This document shows, piece after piece, positions 1 to 7,545 of a DNA stretch of 12,669 bases (positions are counted from its first letter, which is position 1; each line of letters starts with the position of its first letter). The DNA comes from an uncultured Rikenellaceae bacterium. Its GTDB lineage: Bacteria; Bacteroidota; Bacteroidia; Bacteroidales; Rikenellaceae. The notes below the pieces were generated by a model. The model saw nothing but the letters and a program-made list of their open reading frames with translations, ran no database searches and was not told the origin of the DNA. The stretch lies in assembly GCA_949284665.1 (NCBI GenBank), contig CASDWR010000203.1, forward strand, positions 1 through 12,669. The letters run 5' to 3'. The translations under genes were made by a program, and so were the position numbers.

Positions 1-3000
1 CATAATCCGGACGGTCGGCACAAGCCTTCTCACCGTCAGCGAAATCGATCTGTTGCATCGTAAAGTGAGAATTGCCCATCCGAAGCCTCACCGTGAAGGT
101 AGATCCTTCTCCGGGTTTGCTTTGCAATGCAATCTTGCCATGGTGCATTTCCACAATGTCCTTGCACAACGACAATCCGATACCGCTTCCTCTGGCATTC
201 AACGAAACGGCTTCTCCCACCTGAGCGAAACGTTCGAAAACCACCGACTGTTTCTCCTTCGGAATACCGATACCCCAATCGCGGACACTGATCGTAAAAT
301 ACTCATCACCCTCTTTATATGAAATGGCAAGTTCTATCCGCTTCCCGTCCGGCGTAAACTTGAACGCATTGGACAAAAGGTTATAAATCAACCCTTCAAT
401 CCGTTGAGGATCAACCCACACCCACAAATTCCGATTCGTAACCGCAAAAAGCAATTCGATACGGCGCTCGGAAGCCATCTCTCGAAAATCGTTCAGCACA
501 TCGTTTGCAACAGCCACAATATCGATACGCCGGATTTTGAGTTCCATTTTGTCATTCACTATCTTCCGGAAGTCGAGCAACTGATTGATCAGGCTTAACA
601 TCCGTCGTGCATTTTTCTCCGCAAGCGAAATATTATGTTCGCCTCGTTCGGAGAGTCGTTCGCGTTTACGCACATCTTCCACCCCACCAAGAATCAACGT
701 CAACGGTGTTCGCAACTCATGTGAAATATTGGTAAAGAAACGCAGTTTCAGTTCCGTGATTTCCCGTTCGATTTTCACTCCGTTGCGCAACATCAACATC
801 GTATAGAGAGTACGAGCTACAAGGATCGTCAATAGGACGAACACAACGCCATAAACCACATATGCCCAAGGGGTCTTCCAGGGCGGAGGCAGGACGGTTA
901 CCGCCATGGTCAATTCATTGCCCACCGCATCACCCTCACCGGTCGTCCCAATTACCCGGAACAGATATTTCCCGTGTGGTACTCCGGAATAGGTGGCACT
1001 GCGTTCATTACCGGCCTCATTCCACTCCTTGTTGTGTCCTTCGAGCATGTATTTGTATTTCAACCGGGGCTGCAAACGGAAATTGAGTGATGCGAATTCG
1101 ATACGGAATACGGAATAATCGTAAGGGATCACGATACTCGACGCTTCGGTCACCGAACGTTCGAGGGGTTCGTTTTTACCGACGGCGGCTTCCCGGTTGT
1201 CTATCTCCAAACCGGTAAAACTCAACATGGCATTCTGTTCGGCGGGTCGCATAGCTTCCGGACGCACGACATACACGTTGTCAGTACTGCCAAACATGAT
1301 CCGTCCTCCGGGACCGACGATCGCCGTAGCTTCACTGAAAATAGCCGGAGGAACCCCTTCATACTTCGAGAAATTCGTAAAGGTTCTCATTTGCGGATCG
1401 AATCGGGACAATCCGTTTTCGGTCGACAACCAGATATTCCCTTCCAGATCGGCTACCGATGCGAAAACAATATTGCTTGAAAGTCCGTCGTCCGTCGAAA
1501 ACACCTCGAAACGGGGCTCTTCGCCTCGGGCATACCCGGTCATCGAGTTCAACCCTCCGCCGAATGTGGAAAGCCACACACGATTCTGTCCATCGGTCAT
1601 GATATGAATCACATCATTGCTCCCGAGCGAATGTACATCGCCAGGTTCTTTGCGTACCAGCCGGAAATGCATGTTCTCGGGCCTCTCCGTAGGATCGAAC
1701 AGAATCAATCCCTCCACCGTTGCAGCGAGCATCGTACCGTCCGGTGCCGCATGCAGATATCTCACACGTTGTCCCTGTTCAAAAGGATAATCCGGAAAAT
1801 TGTTGTAACACGACAAAAAATGCCCTTTCTCCTGATCGACCAGCAGGTTGACACCTCCGCCAAACGTCCCGATCCAGATTTTCCCATCGCGATCTTCTTC
1901 GATTGAATAGACCTGATCGTTGCTGAGACTGAACCGATCCGACGGGTCATGCCGAAAACGCCTGATTGCATAATCTCCCGAAGCCAACGGGGTCAATCTG
2001 ACAACCCCGTCTCCTTTGGTCCCTGCCCAGATATTGCCTTGGGAATCCTCTTTCAATGTATAAATCATCCCGATCTGTCCCGAACGCGCATTCGGGAAAC
2101 GACGCAACAACCGACCCTTCGAATCATAACAGAACAACTCGCAACTCTTGCTGCCGATCCATACATTCTCGTGCGAATCCATCAACAGGGCCCTAACCTC
2201 CGATGCTGCCTTGCCGGAGACGTTGGATGCCGGAACAAACACTTCCGTTTTCCCATCAATAATGGTGATCTTCTCCAACCCGCGCGCCGAAGTGGAAAGC
2301 CACATCACATTGGTACTGTCGATCAGGAAACAGGGAGTCCCGTTCTGAAAAAGCATTCGGGGGGAATCGGGTGTATTGTAAAAGGGTTCCACCCTGTCTT
2401 CTTCCCGATCATAATAGCCGAACCCGACCCGATTCATCTTGATCCAAACTCGGTCGTTGCATTCGACGACCCGAGTCATTGTATCCACATAGTAAGAGAC
2501 GACATTCATCGGTTGTACAAACCGTTTGAACTCATCCCCGTGCGATCTATGCGGATCATACCGCAAAATGCCTGACTCGGAAGTGGTGACCCACAATGTA
2601 CCATGGCTGTCGGCCACCATATCACGGACGCGGCCGGGCCTGTGCGAACTTCCCTCCAGATGACCGGTATCCACGACATAGTGCAAAATACCGGATCCGA
2701 CGGTTCCAATGTAAATCACCTTGCCATCGGGCGATTTCTCAAGCGCCGTCACCCGATCTTTCCCAGGGATTTTCACTTCCGATGCTTCGGACGTCCGTTT
2801 ATCGATCAACAAAACTTTTCCATCAAGACCGAAACAAAGCCTGTCATCCGTCTCGGCCCAATCATACACGGCACTCTCGGTCGAAAGTACCAACGGTTCA
2901 TACTCATGCGAGTTCGCCCGTGCCGTCAACAATACGATACCCCGTTCGGAAACAACCACGATACGCCCCATATCATCCTCGAACAAGAATGAAATATGAC

Positions 3001-3556
3001 GGCCTATCAGCGGACCTGAACTATAATCCACAATATCGATCCTTTCATCCTCTCCGTGCTGCACGGCACATATCAATCCGGTACCGGAAAGGGCAATCCA
3101 TACCTCGCCCCGAGAGGAACAAAGGAATCGTTCCACTTTGTAATCACCGGAAGCAAATCCATCATACGACCCGGGGATATCATCGAACCGCTCACGATAA
3201 CGATCGAACCGATACAACCTGTGATCGTAGGTGGTAAGCCACAAATATCCGAATACGTCTTCGGTTACACTCAAAAACCGATTGTGGGACAACGGCGAAT
3301 AATCTCCCGGAAGTGTTTTGTAATTCTTGAAGGTATAACCGTCGAAACGACTGAGTCCGTACCATGTGCAAATCCACACGAACCCCCGGCTGTCCCGACA
3401 AATATCCGAAATGGAGTTATGGGGCAAACCGTCGAGAGACGAGTAATGTTCAAAAACACACTCGGGCACGGAAGCCCCTATCACGGACCTCCACAAAAGA
3501 AAGACAGCGAGCAAAACGAGTCGTATCCTCTTCAAGGCAGGACTCTTTAGCAACAT
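1..3556 (-). CDS. Hybrid two-component system sensor/regulator (HTCS), 3' end cut by window
   Basis: One uninterrupted minus-strand frame runs from an ATG at 3556 off the window edge, giving about 1185 residues without a stop. A basic N-terminus and a hydrophobic stretch at residues 10-27 look like a signal peptide or anchor. Residues from about 35 to 790 carry repeated beta-propeller strands of the reg_prop type (for example GNIWAGTKGDGVVRL and GKIWIGTFGGGVNLL). A Y_Y_Y domain follows at about 805-875 and a membrane segment at about 895-920. The histidine kinase core has the H-box FFTNISHELRTPL with phospho-acceptor His946, the N-box NLLSNAFKFT near 1057, DWGIGIP, FERF and GSGIGLSL. All key kinase motifs are intact. 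The family normally ends with a receiver domain and an AraC-type DNA-binding domain, and those must lie outside the window. Such proteins sense oligosaccharides in the periplasm and activate adjacent polysaccharide-utilisation genes. The neighbouring pectin esterase suggests a pectic ligand, but that is inference. The start was chosen for its hydrophobic leader; the ATG at 3561 is out of frame. Confidence 0.95.
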   Translation of the reverse strand, partial: MLLKSPALKRIRLVLLAVFLLWRSVIGASVPECVFEHYSSLDGLPHNSISDICRDSRGFVWICTWYGLSRFDGYTFKNYKTLPGDYSPLSHNRFLSVTEDVFGYLWLTTYDHRLYRFDRYRERFDDIPGSYDGFASGDYKVERFLCSSRGEVWIALSGTGLICAVQHGEDERIDIVDYSSGPLIGRHISFLFEDDMGRIVVVSERGIVLLTARANSHEYEPLVLSTESAVYDWAETDDRLCFGLDGKVLLIDKRTSEASEVKIPGKDRVTALEKSPDGKVIYIGTVGSGILHYVVDTGHLEGSSHRPGRVRDMVADSHGTLWVTTSESGILRYDPHRSHGDEFKRFVQPMNVVSYYVDTMTRVVECNDRVWIKMNRVGFGYYDREEDRVEPFYNTPDSPRMLFQNGTPCFLIDSTNVMWLSTSARGLEKITIIDGKTEVFVPASNVSGKAASEVRALLMDSHENVWIGSKSCELFCYDSKGRLLRRFPNARSGQIGMIYTLKEDSQGNIWAGTKGDGVVRLTPLASGDYAIRRFRHDPSDRFSLSNDQVYSIEEDRDGKIWIGTFGGGVNLLVDQEKGHFLSCYNNFPDYPFEQGQRVRYLHAAPDGTMLAATVEGLILFDPTERPENMHFRLVRKEPGDVHSLGSNDVIHIMTDGQNRVWLSTFGGGLNSMTGYARGEEPRFEVFSTDDGLSSNIVFASVADLEGNIWLSTENGLSRFDPQMRTFTNFSKYEGVPPAIFSEATAIVGPGGRIMFGSTDNVYVVRPEAMRPAEQNAMLSFTGLEIDNREAAVGKNEPLERSVTEASSIVIPYDYSVFRIEFASLNFRLQPRLKYKYMLEGHNKEWNEAGNERSATYSGVPHGKYLFRVIGTTGEGDAVGNELTMAVTVLPPPWKTPWAYVVYGVVFVLLTILVARTLYTMLMLRNGVKIEREITELKLRFFTNISHELRTPLTLILGGVEDVRKRERLSERGEHNISLAEKNARRMLSLINQLLDFRKIVNDKMELKIRRIDIVAVANDVLNDFREMASERRIELLFAVTNRNLWVWVDPQRIEGLIYNLLSNAFKFTPDGKRIELAISYKEGDEYFTISVRDWGIGIPKEKQSVVFERFAQVGEAVSLNARGSGIGLSLCKDIVEMHHGKIALQSKPGEGSTFTVRLRMGNSHFTMQQIDFADGEKACADRPDY

Positions 3557-3636
3557 ACATGGCAAAAGACAGGCGCAAAGGAGTTCGAGTATCGGTCGGA
3601 CCCTGCCCGCCGCATGCTATCTTCTACGAATATAGC

Positions 3637-3664
3637 AAAAAACAACCGCTCGGGCTATCGGGTT
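3637..3664 (-). terminator. Weak intrinsic-terminator-like hairpin in the HTCS leader
   Basis: On the minus strand AACC(C)G pairs with CGGTT across a 10-base loop, with one bulged base, and is followed by G and six T residues (plus-strand A run 3637-3642). It lies about 155 bases after the stop of the upstream esterase gene, so it may be that gene's terminator. It also lies about 40 bases downstream of the predicted HTCS -7 element, so it may act as a premature stop in the HTCS leader. The stem is short, so confidence is low. Confidence 0.35.
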
Positions 3665-3704
3665 TTCTCGAATGAACTCTGCCATGTCACATCCCCATAT
3701 ACTA

Positions 3705-3735
3705 CAAACATACTGAATTTTATCGTATTTCCAAA
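3705..3735 (-). promoter_or_regulatory. Bacteroidetes-type promoter for the HTCS gene
   Basis: Read on the minus strand, a -33 element TTTG (3735-3732) is followed after exactly 19 bases by TATGTTTG (3712-3705). This matches the Bacteroidetes primary sigma consensus TTTG-N19-TAnnTTTG. Transcription would begin a few bases below 3705, leaving an untranslated leader of roughly 140 bases before the HTCS start at 3556. The promoter lies between the esterase stop and the HTCS start, so the HTCS can be transcribed independently of the esterase. Confidence 0.7.
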
Positions 3736-3819
3736 ATTTTTCATCTCTCCCTTCCCGGTCGATTCGCATAACACGGTAAATCGAACGACAGGGAGATACA
3801 GGGAAGTATCGATGTGCGA

Positions 3820-5490
3820 TCATTGATTTTCGGGATTCCAGCCATCGCAACCGCCAAGCACTTCTCCGACCGTAAGACGGGCAGCTTGCCGATCCGAAAG
3901 GATACGTGCCCACTTCACCCGGCCTCCGAGCGAAGCACCCGGACCGCTGTTACCCCATTCGGCATAACGAGCCGTTTTTTCGTTATCCGGATTGCGCCAA
4001 TTGTGCCAACCTGCCGGCAAGATATGTTCTCCCAATTCGCACTCAAGGAAAACGGTATTTGCATAGGGACGCCACGGACGTCCCAGATACACTTTATCGA
4101 TTCCCTCATCGGCCGTCAAACGACATTTTCGAAACACATACCCATATTTACTTTCACGAGGGGTCGACGCAGCCGTCACATAACTGTTCCGCTTGCTGTG
4201 GAGAGTACAGTCATAAAAATAAGCGGTCGAAAAGCCGAAAATAAAATCGGTCGTCCCCTCGATATAACACCCCGTATAATATTGGCGACTGTCTTCTCCG
4301 AACGTATAAAGCGTATCCTGATTCCCGATAAAACGACATCCGCGAAATACCATTCGATCACCATCCGTCACGACAGCCACCGCCTGTCCCACTTGTCCTG
4401 CATCGTTGGCAAAAGTGATATTCTCAGCCTCGAAATCGTCCGCCTCGATATAAACGGTAGCACTCCCGGACGTACCCAACTTCCTGTCTGTAAATTCATT
4501 GAGCCGATCAGCATAATCCCCGTAAACGATCACTGTTTTCTCTGCATCTTCACCTTCAATCCGCAGGTTACGTTTCGATGCAGGAATCCACACCTTTTCA
4601 CGATAAATGCCATTACGCACATAAATGGTTGTCGGGCCTTCCTTCGGATAATCCGGCGCAGCATTCACCGCTTCCTGGACCGTAAAAAAATCCCCACTGC
4701 CGTCTTTTGCCACAACAATGTCTCTCAAACAGATATGGGCTGCAAGTTCGGGAATGGTCCGACGAATCTCTTCCACGGCAATCCTCGCCACTTTACGTGC
4801 CCCGGATGCCACCAAATGCGTATTGTCGATTTTCCCGTCCGGATAAAGCGGACAGGTTCCTCTCTCCACCCACATGAAATGACGGCGTGAAGCCTCATCT
4901 CCCAACTCGCTAAGCCAGTCGCTCGTGAGAGTCGTCATGTCGATCAACAGCACACCACACTCTTCGGCTACCCTTTTCATTGCATCCGGATAGTCTCCAT
5001 GCACATATTTGAGTTTCCCCGTGTCGTCGAAATGCCGTCTCGCAATCGGGGTCAGCAAAACCGGAATCGCCCCTTTTTCCTGTGCCGTGCGGACAAACAG
5101 GCGCAATTTCTCGGTGTATTCGCCATACGGAGCGGCATAACGTTCCGGATCATCCTGTTTTTGGTCGTTATGACCGAACTGAAGAAAAAGATAATCACCT
5201 TCGGACAGACGGGACTCCACTTGTGTCCACAGACCGCGCGAAACGAAACTTCGCGTACTCCGCCCGTTTTGTGCATAATTCCGCACCTCCACTTCCTTGT
5301 CAAAACAAGAGGGCAAATACTGTCCCCAACCCCGTTCGGGATTCTGTTTGTCGAGGACTTTGTCGGCCATCGTCGAATCACCGATCATATAAATGATAAT
5401 CTTTTCGGACACAGGAAGCGACCCGCAAAGCAATACGGCACTCAGGAAAAATGACCCATAGAGTGCAAACTTTCGCACATACTTATTCAT
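3820..5490 (-). CDS. Secreted bifunctional pectin esterase: CE12-type acetylesterase fused to CE8-type pectin methylesterase
   Basis: The product has 556 residues when started at the ATG at 5490. That start puts a basic, then hydrophobic signal sequence at residues 1-25 and lies about 34 bases below a -7 promoter motif; the frame stays open to 5613, but that extension has no signal-peptide character. Residues 31-245 form an SGNH/GDSL hydrolase of the rhamnogalacturonan acetylesterase type: GDST with nucleophile Ser39, NGRS with Gly76, GHND with Asn108, and DNTH with Asp222 and His225. Residues 256-550 form a pectin methylesterase beta-helix: GQAV (Gln369), QDTL (Gln391, Asp392), GTTDFIFG (Asp415) and LGRPW (Arg471, Trp473). 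Both active sites look intact. The expected roles are removal of acetyl esters from rhamnogalacturonan or other pectin, and demethylation of homogalacturonan, preparing pectin for lyases and hydrolases. Cys22 sits in VLLCGS, a poor lipobox, so a soluble periplasmic product is more likely than a lipoprotein. The domain calls are firm; exact substrates are inferred. Confidence 0.93.
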   Translation of the reverse strand: MNKYVRKFALYGSFFLSAVLLCGSLPVSEKIIIYMIGDSTMADKVLDKQNPERGWGQYLPSCFDKEVEVRNYAQNGRSTRSFVSRGLWTQVESRLSEGDYLFLQFGHNDQKQDDPERYAAPYGEYTEKLRLFVRTAQEKGAIPVLLTPIARRHFDDTGKLKYVHGDYPDAMKRVAEECGVLLIDMTTLTSDWLSELGDEASRRHFMWVERGTCPLYPDGKIDNTHLVASGARKVARIAVEEIRRTIPELAAHICLRDIVVAKDGSGDFFTVQEAVNAAPDYPKEGPTTIYVRNGIYREKVWIPASKRNLRIEGEDAEKTVIVYGDYADRLNEFTDRKLGTSGSATVYIEADDFEAENITFANDAGQVGQAVAVVTDGDRMVFRGCRFIGNQDTLYTFGEDSRQYYTGCYIEGTTDFIFGFSTAYFYDCTLHSKRNSYVTAASTPRESKYGYVFRKCRLTADEGIDKVYLGRPWRPYANTVFLECELGEHILPAGWHNWRNPDNEKTARYAEWGNSGPGASLGGRVKWARILSDRQAARLTVGEVLGGCDGWNPENQ

Positions 5491-5523
5491 CTCAAGAAAA
5501 CAGTTTTGGTAAAATCCATCATG

Positions 5524-5531
5524 CAAAGGTA
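5524..5531 (-). promoter_or_regulatory. Likely -7 element of the esterase promoter
   Basis: The minus strand reads TACCTTTG, a full match to the Bacteroidetes -7 consensus TAnnTTTG. It lies 33 bases before the ATG at 5490 and downstream of the operon terminator, as expected for a separate transcription unit. No TTTG is present about 19 bases upstream, so the -33 half is missing. The promoter may be weak or need an activator such as the nearby HTCS, which is inference. Confidence 0.5.
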
Positions 5532-5669
5532 TCATTCCTCCCCTCTTCGACCTGTAATTTTTATCCGAAAAGTCTGAAAAATCTTCAAAACAACCTTTTC
5601 TTAAAATCTTCATCTTATGAATTATACTCTGAAAAGAGCGGACACCTGCAAATCCGTACTTCTAAAAGA

Positions 5670-5712
5670 AAAAGGCGGGAATCCCACATCAATGGGAGCA
5701 TTCCCGCCTTTT
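5670..5712 (-). terminator. Strong intrinsic terminator after the xylose/GH43 operon
   Basis: A perfect 13-bp inverted repeat (arms 5670-5682 and 5700-5712, core GGCGGGAAT/ATTCCCGCC) encloses a 17-base loop that contains a further CCCA/TGGG pairing. On the minus strand the stem is followed by TCTTTTAG, a modest T-rich tail; the plus strand ends in TTTT at the edge of the stem, so it may also work in the other direction. It lies 129 bases beyond the GH43 stop codon. Confidence 0.85.
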
Positions 5713-5748
5713 AAGCCATTTCTTGGGAGCCGATCACCGCATATACTG

Positions 5749-5838
5749 TTAATCCGGAACAAATATCACGAGATTGTCGACTTCGATAATATCGACTCGA
5801 AAGTGTTTTCGACATTCCGAATCACGCCGACAAACATC
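5749..5838 (-). pseudogene. Possible decayed 3' end of a lost coding sequence
   Basis: Just past the GH43 stop, the minus strand reads protein-like in two frames. From 5838 one frame gives MFVGVIRNVENTF. A second frame, the same as that of GH43, gives FRVDIIEVDNLVIFVPD and then a TAA at 5751-5749. Joining them with one frameshift makes a plausible beta-strand-rich C-terminus of the kind seen in carbohydrate-binding or surface glycan-binding proteins. It is followed directly by the terminator, where a last gene would end. The GH43 itself ends normally, so this is more likely a separate gene lost by deletion than a GH43 extension. It is short and could be chance. Confidence 0.25.
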
Positions 5839-5841
5839 GTT

Positions 5842-7512
5842 TTATTTTTTCGTAATACGGAACCAGTCTGCATCTACCCAACCCCGGATCTTCCCTTCGG
5901 GAACAACAGAAAACAGACCGACTTTGGCACCGATCCATTTGCCTTCCCGGGCCGGGAAGAGAACATCCGACGCCGGTTTGTATTTTCGTCCGTCGACACT
6001 GTACGCAAACCGGCATGCCCCTTCGTTATTGACTTTCACCTCCAACCATATCGGAGCTGTCTCGCGTTTTGTCCACTCAAAATCCAACGTTTGCAGAGGC
6101 AGACGCGCCAGCTCTACACATTTTTCCGGAGTACCTTTTTCCGCATTGGTGCACGTGACACACTCCACGACCATTTCCTTACCATCTTTACGAACACCTA
6201 TATACGCATAATCACGCCCCATAACGATCAAACCGCTACGCTCTCCCTCTACAACCGGACAGAAAAGCAACCGCGTACGGGCCACGAATTGCGGAGCGGG
6301 AAATTTCTGAAGCAGCAAATTAGGCACATCCCACATGTTCGTTTCGTTCGCAGGCAGATAATGCGAAACAAGACGCAAATAACCAAGCGATGTCGGATAA
6401 CCGAATCGGTAATCGTAATTCGCATGCCATTGCCACTGAAGTCCTAAAGCAATGTTGTCGAATTCATCGCTTTCGACCGGTGTTTCGATCGGCTGAACCG
6501 GCAACGCAGGTTTCCGGTATTTGCGGACCGGTTCTCCACAACCGTCACCGTCTTCATCTATACCGATTACGGGAAAACCGTTCTCACTCCATTTCATCGG
6601 ATTCAAATGCACCACACGTCCGTATGGCCCGAGATCCTGAAAATGGATGAACCAATCCTCTCCTCCAGGGGTATCGACCCAGGCTCCTTGATGGGGTCCG
6701 TTGATGTCGCTTTGCCCGCTGGCCATCACCGTTCGGCACTCATACGGCCCATACACGTTGTCGGCCTTCATGACAACCTGCCAACCGGCAGGAACTCCTC
6801 CGGCCGGAGCGAAAATATAATACGATCCGTTCCGTTTGTAGAACTTCGGGCCTTCGATAGTATAATTACCCACGAGGTTCCCATCGTACACCATCACCGG
6901 ATTACCGATCGCTTTTGTTCCGGAAGCATCCAGTTCGATTACATGCAGCAGGCTATTGTAACCGACCCTGCTTCTTGCCCACCCGTATACAAGATATACC
7001 CGGCCGTCATCATCCCACAAAGGGGTGGCATCGATCATACCTGCACCGGGTACTACCAAAACGGGATCGTCCCAACGTCCGAGAGGATCGGAACTCTTTA
7101 CCATGTAAATCCCCCGGTCCGGATCGCCCCAATAGATGTAAAACACGCCTTCATGATAGCGGATACTGGGTGCCCAGATTCCTTCGCCATGTTTGGTACA
7201 GGCAAAATAGTCGGCAGGGACCAGTTTCTGAAGCGCATGATTGACGAGTCGCCAGTTCACAAGATCCTTCGAGTGCAGGATCGGCAAGCCGGGAATACAG
7301 TTGAAACTGGATGCGGTCATATAGTAATCATCCCCTACACGGCATACATCCGGATCAGAGTAATCCGCATACAAGATCGGATTCGTGTAAGTTCCATCAC
7401 CATTGTCCGAAACCCATACTTCCGACACATATTCCTGCCCGGAAACACCCGTCCACCAACCGGCAAACAAGAGTATCGCCAAAAAGACTTTTTTCTTCCA
7501 CATATTCGTCAT
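5842..7512 (-). CDS. Secreted family 43 glycoside hydrolase (beta-xylosidase / alpha-L-arabinofuranosidase type)
   Basis: The product has 556 residues. It starts with a signal peptide (KKK, then a hydrophobic run, probable cleavage after VSG near residue 25), so it should act in the periplasm. The five-bladed propeller catalytic domain spans about residues 40-335, with the GH43 residues in place: general base Asp53 in YSDPD, the pKa-setting Asp161 in MIDATPLWDDDG, and general acid Glu220 in TIEGPKFY. Residues from about 348 to 553 form a beta-sandwich like the C-terminal domain of GH43 xylosidases (QWQW near 360, a final WVDADWF strand). The family removes xylose or arabinose from non-reducing ends of xylan, arabinan or related oligosaccharides; the subfamily and exact sugar cannot be decided here. 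It begins 33 bases after the xylE stop, so it is probably the last gene of the xylose operon. Met4 (7503) is an alternative start that leaves the signal peptide intact. Confidence 0.93.
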   Translation of the reverse strand: MTNMWKKKVFLAILLFAGWWTGVSGQEYVSEVWVSDNGDGTYTNPILYADYSDPDVCRVGDDYYMTASSFNCIPGLPILHSKDLVNWRLVNHALQKLVPADYFACTKHGEGIWAPSIRYHEGVFYIYWGDPDRGIYMVKSSDPLGRWDDPVLVVPGAGMIDATPLWDDDGRVYLVYGWARSRVGYNSLLHVIELDASGTKAIGNPVMVYDGNLVGNYTIEGPKFYKRNGSYYIFAPAGGVPAGWQVVMKADNVYGPYECRTVMASGQSDINGPHQGAWVDTPGGEDWFIHFQDLGPYGRVVHLNPMKWSENGFPVIGIDEDGDGCGEPVRKYRKPALPVQPIETPVESDEFDNIALGLQWQWHANYDYRFGYPTSLGYLRLVSHYLPANETNMWDVPNLLLQKFPAPQFVARTRLLFCPVVEGERSGLIVMGRDYAYIGVRKDGKEMVVECVTCTNAEKGTPEKCVELARLPLQTLDFEWTKRETAPIWLEVKVNNEGACRFAYSVDGRKYKPASDVLFPAREGKWIGAKVGLFSVVPEGKIRGWVDADWFRITKK

Positions 7513-7545
7513 TTTTTAAAATCCGATACGGACACCCATAATCCC

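Larger units (their letters stand above)
5491..5841. other. 351-base gap between GH43 and the esterase gene
   Basis: There is no intact gene here. On the minus strand the gap holds, in order, a short protein-like remnant (5838-5749), a strong hairpin terminator (5712-5670), an AT-rich stretch with no recognisable signal (5669-5532), a -7 promoter motif (5531-5524) and a short leader to the esterase start at 5490. The gap separates the xylose operon from the pectin esterase unit. Confidence 0.7.

Noticed and set aside
3814..4890. A 358-codon plus-strand open frame opposite the esterase
   Set aside because: It is antisense to the conserved pectin methylesterase domain and has no domain or signal of its own.
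5419..5490. A lipoprotein signal (VLLCGS) in the esterase
   Set aside because: The residue before the Cys is Leu rather than Gly, Ala or Ser, so the lipobox is poor; a standard signal peptide is the safer reading.
5491..5613. A 41-residue N-terminal extension of the esterase
   Set aside because: It would bury the signal peptide inside the protein and cover the -7 promoter motif, so the ATG at 5490 is preferred.
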